From positions 124,001-188,000 of the forward strand of contig DAJPGB010000001.1 of the NCBI GenBank assembly GCA_025992855.1: a stretch of 64,000 nt of DNA. Reading direction: 5' to 3'. Positions 8,091 through 15,400 of this stretch are shown piece after piece. The DNA is from Coriobacteriaceae bacterium. Its GTDB lineage: Bacteria > Actinomycetota > Coriobacteriia > Coriobacteriales > Coriobacteriaceae. Each line of letters begins with the position of its first letter. Position 1 is the stretch's first letter. A program made the translations under genes and the position numbers. The notes beneath the pieces were generated by a model. The model worked only from the letters and a program-made list of their open reading frames with translations, was not told the origin of the DNA and did not search any database.

Positions 8091-8639
8091 TTATTCCTCC
8101 CCCAGGATCACATGGCGGAACGCGCCGCCCTCGTAGATGCCGTAGCTGTGCGTACCGTCCTTGGGAATGCTCACGCTGCCGGGGTTGAAGAGCCACAGGC
8201 CCGGGTGCGCCTCGCTTGCCTCGTTAACCTTGATATGCGTGTGGCCGTAGACGAGCGCGGAGCCCTCGGGCAGCGCGGGCGCGTGGTCGATGCTGTTGTG
8301 CATGCCGGCGCCAAAGACGTGGCCATGCGTCAGGAACAGCTCGCGGCCGGTCTCGTCGAACAGCATGGCGTAGTCCGCCATGACGGGAAAGTCGAGGACC
8401 ATCTGGTCGACCTCGGCGTCGCAGTTGCCGCGCACCGCGATGATGCGGTCGGCTAGGGCGTTGAGCAGCGGAATCACGCGCTTGGGAGCATAGTCGCGCG
8501 GCAGGTCGTTACGCGGGCCATGGTAGAGCAGGTCGCCCAGCAGAACGATGCGGTCGGGCTGCTCGGACTCGATGGCGGCACAGAGGCGCTCAGCCCAGTA
8601 TGCCGAGCCGTGGATGTCGGAGGCGATGAGGTATTTCAT
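8091..8639 (-). CDS. yfcE: YfcE-type metallophosphodiesterase
   Basis: A 182-residue calcineurin-like phosphoesterase. The five motifs are present in order: ASDIHGS (DxH), LLGDLLYHGPRND (GDxxxxG), AVRGNCD (GNCD), LTHGH, and YGHTH (GHTH), giving the two-metal site. The PGSVSIPKDGTHSYGIYE end is typical of YfcE/MJ0936 proteins. Family members hydrolyse phosphodiesters in vitro; the in vivo substrate is unknown. ATG at 8639 has AAAGGACC just upstream. It precedes mazG in the same transcript, and a LarC-domain gene lies upstream. Confidence 0.93.
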   Translation of the reverse strand: MKYLIASDIHGSAYWAERLCAAIESEQPDRIVLLGDLLYHGPRNDLPRDYAPKRVIPLLNALADRIIAVRGNCDAEVDQMVLDFPVMADYAMLFDETGRELFLTHGHVFGAGMHNSIDHAPALPEGSALVYGHTHIKVNEASEAHPGLWLFNPGSVSIPKDGTHSYGIYEGGAFRHVILGEE

Positions 8640-8692
8640 GGTGGTCCTTTCGGTGAGGTTGATGGGGTGGGTGTGGCGCGTCGCCGACCGTG

Positions 8693-9178
8693 TCACTCAA
8701 ATTGCAGAGCCGCGGCTTGTGCTGCCTGCATCACGCGCTGGAGCGGCACACCGTGCTCGCGGGCAAGGCGGGCGCAGTCCTCGTACTCGGGCGCTGCACG
8801 CTCGCTGCCGTCGGGCAGGGTGGCCACCTTGACGGACACCTCGCCCCATGGCGTCGTCACCTGCTCAAAGCGGCGTGGCAGGCAAACGCGTTCCATGACC
8901 TGGCGACGGATGCCATTGGTCGTGGTTTCCAAAAAGATGATCGTCTGCAGGCGCTCGATGTCCTCGTGGGCGCAGATTACCTGCAGCTGCCAGCCGGGAC
9001 GGCCTTTCTTGCAATAGACGGGCAGCCAGTGCACCTCGCGCGCACCCGCCTCGCGCAGGCGGTCGGCGGCGTAGGCAAGCACCTCGGGCGACGCGTCATC
9101 AATATCGCATTCCAGCTTGACGATGGTTTCGGGCGCATCGGTCTCGCGGGACAGCGGGGATGTGCTATCGCATGGCAT
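8693..9178 (-). CDS. LarC C-terminal domain protein (nickel-pincer cofactor biosynthesis type), stand-alone
   Basis: A 161-residue protein matching the C-terminal half of LarC (DUF111/LarC2). Clues are VKLECDIDDASPEVLAYAAD, REVHWLPVYCKKGRPGWQLQV, IIFLETTTNGIRRQ and the end PEYEDCARLAREHGVPLQRV. Full LarC, about 400 residues and sometimes split by a programmed frameshift, inserts nickel into the lactate racemase cofactor. Here the N-terminal domain is absent, and no larA, larB or larE is seen. ATG at 9178 has AAAGGAG nine bases upstream, so it is expressed as an independent protein. Function without the N-terminal part is uncertain. Confidence 0.82.
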   Translation of the reverse strand: MPCDSTSPLSRETDAPETIVKLECDIDDASPEVLAYAADRLREAGAREVHWLPVYCKKGRPGWQLQVICAHEDIERLQTIIFLETTTNGIRRQVMERVCLPRRFEQVTTPWGEVSVKVATLPDGSERAAPEYEDCARLAREHGVPLQRVMQAAQAAALQFE

Positions 9179-9323
9179 ACGGTCCGGCTCCTTTCCGCGC
9201 GGGCTCGTTTTGTTCATCCAAACGCTAGCACATCGCGGGCGGCGCAGGGGCGGCGTCATGGGATAGGTGCGACTTTTGCTGGGCGCAAGTGCTGGCGCGC
9301 TCCAATGCCGGCCCGCTCCACTC

Positions 9324-9388
9324 AAACGTGTACGTCAGCCTCCAAACATGTCATTATTTGTCGGTTTTGGAGGCTGACGTACACGTTT
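9324..9388. repeat. Long perfect intergenic inverted repeat
   Basis: Arms of 23 bases (9324-9346 and 9366-9388; left arm starts AAACGTGTACGTCAGCC) are fully complementary around a 19-base loop. This is the main content of the 338-base gap 9179-9516, between the divergent larC-domain and PHP genes. The arms are longer than a normal terminator, and no gene end faces the hairpin. Confidence 0.85.
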
Positions 9389-9516
9389 TGAGAGCAAGCG
9401 AGGCCGCACCACGCGCCGCGCAACCTTTCCAATCGATTTCGATCCCCGGCGTGCCCGGCGTGTTGAGAGCTGCGCCATTACAATGAAGCGGATTAGCTTG
9501 ACGCAAAGGAGCCGCT

Positions 9517-10428
9517 ATGCCCATGTGCCCGCTGGTCGATTGCCATACCCACACCTCGTTTTCGGACGGGCATGCCTCGTTTGAGGACAACGTCCGTGCC
9601 GCTGCTGCGGCCGGCTGCCGCGTCATGGTCTCGACCGACCATCTCACCCTGCCCGCCAGCATGGATGCTAACTGCGAGGTGCAGGTTACTGAGGGCGACC
9701 TCCCGGCGCATCGTCTGGCTTTTGAGGACGCTCGCAATCTTGCCGCTCAGATTGCGCCAGAACTCACCTTTATCTACGGTTTCGAATGCGATTGGTACGA
9801 GGGCTGCGAGCCTTTGGTTGAGCGCTGGTCCCAGGGCGCCGTCGTGCGCCTGGGCAGTGTGCACTGGATTGGCAACCCAGGCGATATCATGGCCGGTGCC
9901 GCGGGTACGGCGGGAACGGAGGACGTCGCTCGTCCCGATACGCCCGATTCGCGCTGCGGCTGGATCGACGATGACACCAACTTGCACGTTTGGGAAAACC
10001 TGGGGGTACGCGGCGTGTGGGAGCGCTATGTCGATGACTGGTGCCGCGCCTGCGAGAGCCCGCTCAACTTTGATGTGATGGCTCACCCCGACCTGGTCAT
10101 GCGCTTTTCGAAGGAAGGCTTTGCGCCCGATTTTGACCCCGCACCGTTTTGGCAGCAGATGGCAGAGTGCGCGCACGATACGGGCCGCCGCGTTGAGGTC
10201 TCGACGGCCGCGCCGCGCAAGGGCTTGGGCGACTACTACCCCGCAACCGGTCTTTTGCGCTGCTTTGCCCATGCCGAAGCGCCGATCACCTTTGGCTCGG
10301 ACGCGCACCGCGCCTGCGATATCTGCTGGAACATCCGCGAGGCCCAGGCGCACGCCTACGACTGCGGTTATCGAACCTTCGACATCCCCCACGCCACCGG
10401 CGAATGGGAATCCACGCCCCTCGCCTAG
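9517..10428 (+). CDS. PHP-domain histidinol-phosphatase (HisK type)
   Basis: A 303-residue PHP-superfamily phosphohydrolase. Metal ligands are seen in LVDCHTHTSFSDGHASFEDN, VMVSTDHLTL, YGFECDWYEG, RLGSVHWIGN, FDVMAHPDLVMRF and TFGSDAHRACDI, the usual PHP order. In Gram-positives HisK/HisJ removes phosphate from histidinol phosphate, the step before HisD. It ends facing the end of the his operon, which lacks a separate HisN or a HisB phosphatase domain, so this gene most likely supplies that step. ATG at 9517 follows AAAGGAGCCGCT. Confidence 0.88.
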   Translation: MPMCPLVDCHTHTSFSDGHASFEDNVRAAAAAGCRVMVSTDHLTLPASMDANCEVQVTEGDLPAHRLAFEDARNLAAQIAPELTFIYGFECDWYEGCEPLVERWSQGAVVRLGSVHWIGNPGDIMAGAAGTAGTEDVARPDTPDSRCGWIDDDTNLHVWENLGVRGVWERYVDDWCRACESPLNFDVMAHPDLVMRFSKEGFAPDFDPAPFWQQMAECAHDTGRRVEVSTAAPRKGLGDYYPATGLLRCFAHAEAPITFGSDAHRACDICWNIREAQAHAYDCGYRTFDIPHATGEWESTPLA

Positions 10429-10440
10429 CCATCCCTTCAT

Positions 10441-10509
10441 AAGTTGCGGTGAAATAGGGATTGTTTTGCTTGATGAAGCGCTTAAACAGTCCCTATTTCA
10501 CCGCAACTT
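10441..10509. repeat. Long intergenic inverted repeat, family 'AAGTTGCGGTG'
   Basis: Arms of 25 bases (10441-10465 and 10485-10509; AAGTTGCGGTGAAATAGGGA at the outside) pair with one mismatch around a 19-base loop. It lies between the convergent PHP gene and hisE and shares its outer arm with the repeat at 3688-3756. It could end transcription from both sides, but it lacks a T run. Confidence 0.85.
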
Positions 10510-10548
10510 CCATGACCCCGTCACACCAACAAAGACTGTCCCAAACGA

Positions 10549-10866
10549 CTAGTGGCGGCGGGCGTTGAGTTCGCCGGCAAGCTCGTCGAGGGTGATACCG
10601 TAGCGCTCAAGGGTTACGAGCAGGTGGTAGACCAGGTCGCCGGCCTCGTAGCGGATGTGATCGTGATCGTTATCCTTGCAGGCCATGATCACCTCGCTCG
10701 ACTCCTCGGCAAGCTTCTTGAGCAGCTCATCCTCGACGTCGGTCAGCAGACGCGCGGTATAGCTCTCCTGCGGCGATGCATCACGACGACCGTGAATCAC
10801 CTCGGCCAGACCTGTCAGCGTCTCACCGATATTTCCATCCTGAATGTTTGCGGTGCGCACACCCAT
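10549..10866 (-). CDS. hisE: Phosphoribosyl-ATP diphosphatase
   Basis: A 105-residue MazG-fold enzyme that hydrolyses PR-ATP to PR-AMP, the second step of histidine synthesis. The metal-binding helices read DEVLL-like DVEDELLKKLAEESSEVIMA (ExxE) and YEAGDLVYHLLV (ExxD), and SYTARLLTD is the family N-terminal signature. It is the last gene of the operon, 45 bases after hisI. Separate hisE and hisI genes, rather than a fused hisIE, are usual in Actinobacteria. Confidence 0.95.
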   Translation of the reverse strand: MGVRTANIQDGNIGETLTGLAEVIHGRRDASPQESYTARLLTDVEDELLKKLAEESSEVIMACKDNDHDHIRYEAGDLVYHLLVTLERYGITLDELAGELNARRH

Positions 10867-10911
10867 AGTTCAATCCTTTCTGGTGGCCGAGCGTCTAATC
10901 GAGCGCCCGCC

Positions 10912-11241
10912 CTACGCAAGTTTCTTAAAGAAGCAGGTACGGTTGCCGGTGTGGCAAGCCGGGCCCGGAGAGTCAACCTTGACCAGCAGCGTATCGCTAT
11001 CGCAGTCGGCCCAGAGTTCCTTGACCTCCTGCATATTGCCGCTCGTCGCGCCCTTATTCCAGAGCTCCTGACGGCTGCGGCTCCAAAACCACGTGGTACC
11101 GGTCTTGAGCGTCAGTCCCACCGACTCCTCGTTCATCCAAGCAACCATAAGCACCTCGCCGGTGTCATATTGCTGAACCACACAAGGAATCAGTCCACGG
11201 GCGTCGTACGTAAGATCAGACGCTTCTATTACCTCAGTCAT
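10912..11241 (-). CDS. hisI: Phosphoribosyl-AMP cyclohydrolase
   Basis: A 109-residue enzyme for step three of histidine synthesis. Family motifs are intact: GLIPCVVQQYDTGEVLMVAW, TTWFWSRSRQELWNKGATSG, the metal-binding ADCDSDTLLVKV, and GPACHTGNRTCFF, with the Cys residues that bind zinc. Two adjacent ATG codons (11244 and 11241) follow GGGAG; the second has better spacing. It lies 147 bases downstream of hisF, and that gap holds an inverted repeat. Confidence 0.94.
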   Translation of the reverse strand: MTEVIEASDLTYDARGLIPCVVQQYDTGEVLMVAWMNEESVGLTLKTGTTWFWSRSRQELWNKGATSGNMQEVKELWADCDSDTLLVKVDSPGPACHTGNRTCFFKKLA

Positions 11242-11287
11242 CATTTCTCCCAAGTCATAAACGAAACCCCACAGGTCGGCGAGGGTT

Positions 11288-11377
11288 GTCCAGGTGCCGC
11301 AGGTTGCCGCGAAAGAGGAGCGACGCGTACTTTGGTACGCGAGCGACGGTTTGAGCGGCAAGATGCGGTGCCTGGGC
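11288..11377. repeat. Imperfect inverted repeat with nested hairpin between hisF and hisI
   Basis: Segments 11288-11310 (GTCCAGGTGCCGCAGGTTGC...) and 11355-11377 are inverted copies matching at about 19 of 23 positions. Between them GCGTAC-TTTG-GTACGC (11325-11340) forms a second hairpin. It lies inside the his operon, so it may reduce or process transcript before hisI and hisE. Confidence 0.65.
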
Positions 11378-11388
11378 AAGCCGCAGCA

Positions 11389-12171
11389 TTAGAAGTCCAA
11401 CCTCACAGGAATACCTTGAGATGCCATGTACTCTTTGACTTCGCGAATGCTGAACGTCCCAAAGTGAAAGACGCTGGCCGCCAGTACGGCGTCGGCTTCG
11501 CCCTCGATCACGCCCTCGGCGAAATGCTCGAGCGTGCCCACGCCACCGCTCGCGATGACGGGAATCGGCACCGCACGCGCCACGGCGCGGGTAAGCGCCA
11601 GGTCGAAGCCGGCCTTGGTGCCGTCGCGGTCCATACTGGTAAGCAGAATCTCGCCGGCGCCGCGACGAGCCGCTTCCTCGGCCCACGCCACAGCATCGAT
11701 ACCCGTGGCGTTGCGGCCTCCCGCGGTGAAGACCTCCCACTTGTCGGCGCCCGGCTCGCCGGGCAGGCCGACGCGCTTGGCATCAATCGCCACGATCACG
11801 GCTTGGCTGCCAAACGCCGCAGCTGCCTGGCTGATGAGCGACGGGTCGCGCACGGCGGCGGAGTTGAGCGACACCTTGTCGGCGCCGGCCGCAACCATGG
11901 TACGCATGCCCGCCAGGTCGCGGAAGCCGCCGCCCACGGTATAGGGAATAGCGAGTTCCTCGGCCGCGTGCGCCGCCATCTCGATGGTCGTCGCGCGGTT
12001 ATCGCTCGTCGCGGTGATGTCCAAAAACACGACCTCGTCCGCACCCTCGCGGTCGTAGGCACGCGCCAGCTCCACCGGGTCGCCAGCATCGCGCAGGCTC
12101 ACAAAGTTGACGCCCTTGACCACGCGGCCGTCCTTGACGTCCAGGCAGGGAATCACGCGTTTGGTAAGCAT
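11389..12171 (-). CDS. hisF: Imidazole glycerol phosphate synthase subunit HisF
   Basis: The 260-residue cyclase subunit of IGP synthase, a (beta/alpha)8 barrel. It begins MLTKRVIPCLDVKDGRVVKG, with the first catalytic Asp in CLDVKDG. The second catalytic Asp is in LTSMDRDGTKAGFD. Phosphate-binding loops are VGGGFRDLAGM and VIASGGVGTLEHF. It uses ammonia from HisH to make IGP and AICAR. It starts three bases after the hisA stop, so translation is probably coupled. Confidence 0.98.
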   Translation of the reverse strand: MLTKRVIPCLDVKDGRVVKGVNFVSLRDAGDPVELARAYDREGADEVVFLDITATSDNRATTIEMAAHAAEELAIPYTVGGGFRDLAGMRTMVAAGADKVSLNSAAVRDPSLISQAAAAFGSQAVIVAIDAKRVGLPGEPGADKWEVFTAGGRNATGIDAVAWAEEAARRGAGEILLTSMDRDGTKAGFDLALTRAVARAVPIPVIASGGVGTLEHFAEGVIEGEADAVLAASVFHFGTFSIREVKEYMASQGIPVRLDF

Positions 12172-12174
12172 GGG

Positions 12175-12918
12175 CTACTCCTCCCCTCGGGCGGCGGCCA
12201 GCGCCTGGGCCAGCGTAAAGTTGCCCTCGTAGAGCGCGCGACCGGTAATGGCGCCCTCGATGGCGTCCTCGCCCACCGCGGCGAGTGCGCGGATATCGTC
12301 GAGCGTCGAGATGCCGCCCGACGCCACGACGGGAAAGCCCGCGATCTGCGCCACGTGGCGATACGCAGCCACGTCGATGCCCGTCTGCATGCCGTCGCGC
12401 GCGATGTCGGTGTAGACCAGGTGCTTAAAGCCCAGCTCGCTGAGCTGCGCCACGGCATCGTCGAGCGCCACGCCCGCGCCGTCGCGCCAGCCGTTCACCT
12501 TGACCTGGCCATCGCGCGCAGCGATGTCTGCCACCAGCAGCTCGCCAAATCCGCGGGCCGCCACCTCGGCAAAGCCCGGCTCGGTCACGAGCACCGTGCC
12601 CAGCGCAATGCGACGCGCGCCGTAGCCGGCAAGCTCGTCGATACGCGCGAGCGAGCGAACGCCGCCGCCCACGTCCACGGACAGACCGTCGACGCCGCAG
12701 ATGGCCTTAATCGCCGCCGAATTGGCAGCGCATGCGTCCTCGTCCTCGCCAAAGGCGGCGGACAGGTCGACAACATGCACCCAGCTCGCGCCCTGCTCGG
12801 CAAACGAGCGGGCGACGGCCACAGGGTCGTCGGAATATACCTTGCAGCGGCTGCGGTCGCCGCGCTCCAGGCGCACAACCTTGCCGCCGATCAGATCGAT
12901 TGCGGGAAACAGGATCAT
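12175..12918 (-). CDS. hisA: ProFAR isomerase HisA
   Basis: A 247-residue (beta/alpha)8 isomerase that opens the ribose of ProFAR to PRFAR. It begins MILFPAIDLIGGKVVRLERG with catalytic Asp8. The second half has VYTDIARDGMQTGID with the other catalytic Asp, and VVASGGISTLDDI as the phosphate loop. In many Actinobacteria this protein (PriA) also serves tryptophan synthesis; the sequence alone does not settle that. The ATG at 12918 overlaps the hisH stop by four bases, so the longer upstream frame is excluded. Confidence 0.97.
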   Translation of the reverse strand: MILFPAIDLIGGKVVRLERGDRSRCKVYSDDPVAVARSFAEQGASWVHVVDLSAAFGEDEDACAANSAAIKAICGVDGLSVDVGGGVRSLARIDELAGYGARRIALGTVLVTEPGFAEVAARGFGELLVADIAARDGQVKVNGWRDGAGVALDDAVAQLSELGFKHLVYTDIARDGMQTGIDVAAYRHVAQIAGFPVVASGGISTLDDIRALAAVGEDAIEGAITGRALYEGNFTLAQALAAARGEE

Positions 12919-13616
12919 CGGCCGGCCTCCTCGACGATGTTGACGAAATTCTTTAGGATGCGCTGGCCCAGCGCAGAGGATTTCTCGGGGTGGAACTGGC
13001 AGCCCCACACGTTGCCGTGGCGCACGATGCACGGGAAGCTCCGCGTGTAGTGCGTGCGCGCCAGGACGTCGGCAGCATCGGCGTCATCAGCCACCGCGTA
13101 GCTGTGGGTGAAGTACATGTTGGCACCCTCGGCAAAACCGGCAAGCAGTGGATCGGCCGCACCGGCAGGCGTCATGTGCACCTGATCCCAACCCACATGC
13201 GGCACCTTCAGTCGGCTCGACTCCAGGCGCGTGCACGAGCCGCGCATGATGCCCAGGCCATCGACCCAGGGGCCACCGGCCTGCTCGGAGGCATCGTCGT
13301 CCGCGTCCGCACCCTCGTCCGCCGGCACGCCCTCGTTGCCGCGCTCAAAAAACAGCTGAAGGCCCAAGCAGATGCCGAGCAGCGGAGTTCCGGCGGCGAC
13401 GGCATCGAGCACCGCGTCCGCCTCGCCGCCCTCGCGCATAAAGGCAATCGCGTCGTAGAACGCACCCACGCCCGGGATGACCAGGCCGTCGGCGTTACGG
13501 ATCTGCTCCGGGTCGTCCGACGTGCAGGCGGCGGCACCGGCGCGCGCAAGCCCGCGCACGACGCTCGACAAGTTGCCCTTGTGGTAGTCGACCACCACGA
13601 TCTTCGGTTCGCCCAC
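12915..13616 (-). CDS. hisH: Imidazole glycerol phosphate synthase glutaminase subunit HisH
   Basis: A 233-residue class I glutamine amidotransferase. It begins VGEPKIVVVDYHKGNLSSV, has the oxyanion region VIPGVGAFYDAI, the nucleophile elbow GICLGLQLFFE with catalytic Cys, and the His/Glu pair in WGCQFHPEKSS. It passes ammonia to HisF. The start is GTG at 13616, preceded by GGAGGGG; no ATG gives a sensible N-terminus. An acidic insertion (EGADADDDASEQ) follows the nucleophile region and is longer than usual. It overlaps hisA by four bases. Confidence 0.96.
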   Translation of the reverse strand: MGEPKIVVVDYHKGNLSSVVRGLARAGAAACTSDDPEQIRNADGLVIPGVGAFYDAIAFMREGGEADAVLDAVAAGTPLLGICLGLQLFFERGNEGVPADEGADADDDASEQAGGPWVDGLGIMRGSCTRLESSRLKVPHVGWDQVHMTPAGAADPLLAGFAEGANMYFTHSYAVADDADAADVLARTHYTRSFPCIVRHGNVWGCQFHPEKSSALGQRILKNFVNIVEEAGR

Positions 13617-13641
13617 GCGACCCCTCCACTTCTCATCATCC

Positions 13642-13682
13642 AAAACCACCACGAAGGTGCCTGTCCCCTTTGTGGTGGTTTT
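13642..13682. repeat. Inverted repeat between hisB and hisH
   Basis: AAAACCACCAC (13642-13652) pairs exactly with GTGGTGGTTTT (13672-13682); the loop contains AAGGTGCCTGTCCCC. It is in the transcribed gap inside the his operon, 26 bases before the hisH GTG. Confidence 0.75.
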
Positions 13683-13695
13683 ACCCTTGTGACGG

Positions 13696-14283
13696 TTACA
13701 GCGAGCCCTTGGTGCTGGGGATGCCCTGCACGCGGGGGTCGAGCTCGCAAGCGTGGCGCATCGTGCGGCCCACGGCCTTAAAGGCGGCCTCGATAATGTG
13801 ATGCGAGTTACCGCCCGCCAGCTCGCGCACGTGCAGCGTGAGCCTGGCATCGCGCGCAAAGGCATAGAAGAACTCGACGGCCAGCTCGGTATCAAAGCTA
13901 CCCACGCGCTCGGTCGGCACGGGCAGCTCGCAGTAGGCCTGCCCGCGACCCGAGATGTCAACGGCGGCCATCACGAGCGTCTCGTCCATGGCGATCGCCG
14001 CATCGGCAAAGCGCGTAATGCCCGCCTTGTCACCCAGTGCCCGGCAGAACGCCTCGCCCAGCACAATGCCCGTGTCCTCGACGGTGTGATGCGCATCGAC
14101 CTCCACGTCGCCCACCGCGCGCACCGTCAAATCAAACAGGCCATGGCGGCCAAAGGCGTTGAGCATGTGGTCGAAAAACGGTACGCCGGTCGAGATATCG
14201 CACGTACCGGTTCCATCCAAATCGAGCTTGACGACAATATCGGTCTCCCCCGTCTTACGGGTTACCTCGGCATAACGGCCCAT
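13696..14283 (-). CDS. hisB: Imidazoleglycerol-phosphate dehydratase
   Basis: A 195-residue monofunctional IGP dehydratase. Family marks are GVPFFDHMLNAFGRHG, VDAHHTVEDTGIVLGEAF with the HHxxE manganese ligands, and GNSHHIIEAAFKAVGR with the second HHxxE set. The histidinol-phosphatase domain of enterobacterial HisB is absent, consistent with the PHP gene at 9517. It starts one base from the hisC stop. Confidence 0.98.
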   Translation of the reverse strand: MGRYAEVTRKTGETDIVVKLDLDGTGTCDISTGVPFFDHMLNAFGRHGLFDLTVRAVGDVEVDAHHTVEDTGIVLGEAFCRALGDKAGITRFADAAIAMDETLVMAAVDISGRGQAYCELPVPTERVGSFDTELAVEFFYAFARDARLTLHVRELAGGNSHHIIEAAFKAVGRTMRHACELDPRVQGIPSTKGSL

Positions 14284-15399
14284 CTACATCTCCTCCTTCA
14301 CCAGCGCGGCAAACGCGGCCAGCACCTCGTCGTTTTCCTGCGGGGTGCCCACGGTAATGCGCAGGCAGTCCGCGAGCCCCGGCGCGTAGCTAAAGTCGCG
14401 CACCAAAATCGAATACTCATCGCGCAGACGCTCGCGCACGCGCGTGGCATGCGGCGTACGCACGAGCACAAAGTTCGCCGCGCTCGGCCACGCCTCCACG
14501 GGCAGACCCTCGGCAGCCATCGAGCGCAGGGCGCACAGCTCGCGCTCGCGCTCGGATGCGACCTGTGCCACCACGGGCGCGTACGCATCGCGGGCACGCA
14601 CGCAGGCAAGCGCGGCGGCCTGGCTCAGCACGTTGACCGAATAGATCTGGCGAATCGCCGCGAACACGTCGATGACCTCGGGCGCAGCGATCACGTAGCC
14701 AAGACGCGTGCCGGCGGCGCCAAACGCCTTGGACAGCGTATGCAGGATCACCAGGTTGGGGTGCTCGGCGATAAGACCTTGCGCCGTGGTGGCCGCGCCA
14801 AACGAATCGTCGGCAAACTCAACGTAGGCCTCGTCGACCATGACCATGCCGGGGCACGCATCGCACAGGGCCGCGACAAAGTCGAGCGGCGCCACGTCGC
14901 CCGTGGGATTGTTGGGCGAGGTCACAATGGCGAGGTTGCACTCAGACGCGGCCGCGAGCACAGCCGCTTGATCGAGCTCAAAGGTCGCCGGGTCGCGCCA
15001 CACGTCGCGCACCTCGGTCTGACAGAGCGATGCAAAGAACGCATACTCGCTAAAGCACGGCGGGCAGTTGAGCAGGGTCCGCCCCGCGCCGCCAAACGCC
15101 AGCAGATAGTTATAGAGCAGCTCGTCGCCGCCGTTTCCCACGCAGATGTTCTCGCGCGTCACGCCATGCCAGGCAGCAAGCTCGTCGCGCAAGTCGTTCG
15201 ACATGGGATCGGGATAGCGGTTGAGCGGTGTAGCAGCCAGGGCGGCGTCGACCGCTTCGCGCACGCCAGCCGGCACGGGATAGGTATTCTCGTTGGCCGA
15301 AAGGTTGATACGCGTGGGCGTAAAGTTGGGATCGTAGGGCTCAATACCGGCCAGGTAAGGCTGGACGAGCTCCTTCATGCGGGGCGTCAGCTCGGCCAT
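14284..15399 (-). CDS. hisC: Histidinol-phosphate aminotransferase
   Basis: A 371-residue fold-type I PLP aminotransferase. Motifs: INLSANENTYPVP at the N-terminus, VGNGGDELLYNYLLA for PLP phosphate binding, IVTSPNNPTGDVAPL, MVDEAYVEFADDSFG, and HTLSKAFGAAGTRLGYV with the Schiff-base Lys. It transfers an amino group from glutamate to imidazoleacetol phosphate. ATG at 15399 is two bases from the hisD stop and gives the family N-terminus; an upstream in-frame extension overlaps hisD. Confidence 0.97.
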   Translation of the reverse strand: MAELTPRMKELVQPYLAGIEPYDPNFTPTRINLSANENTYPVPAGVREAVDAALAATPLNRYPDPMSNDLRDELAAWHGVTRENICVGNGGDELLYNYLLAFGGAGRTLLNCPPCFSEYAFFASLCQTEVRDVWRDPATFELDQAAVLAAASECNLAIVTSPNNPTGDVAPLDFVAALCDACPGMVMVDEAYVEFADDSFGAATTAQGLIAEHPNLVILHTLSKAFGAAGTRLGYVIAAPEVIDVFAAIRQIYSVNVLSQAAALACVRARDAYAPVVAQVASERERELCALRSMAAEGLPVEAWPSAANFVLVRTPHATRVRERLRDEYSILVRDFSYAPGLADCLRITVGTPQENDEVLAAFAALVKEEM

Positions 15400-15400
15400 A

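Noticed and set aside
8693..9325. Longer N-terminal version of the LarC-domain gene
   Set aside because: The first 49 codons show no homology, and a strong RBS precedes the internal ATG at 9178.
10552..13050. Very long plus-strand open frame opposite hisE-hisI-hisF-hisA (and similar ones at 13753-15627, 15377-17284, 16915-18687, 5685-7154, 27730-29454, 18821-20065, 23952-25412)
   Set aside because: These are antisense shadows of GC-rich genes with strong third-position bias. Their protein sequences are low-complexity and match no family, while the minus-strand genes carry full motifs.
12915..13961. HisH extended to 348 residues
   Set aside because: The extra N-terminus overlaps hisB out of frame and crosses the intergenic hairpin; GTG 13616 with GGAGGGG gives the normal HisH N-terminus.
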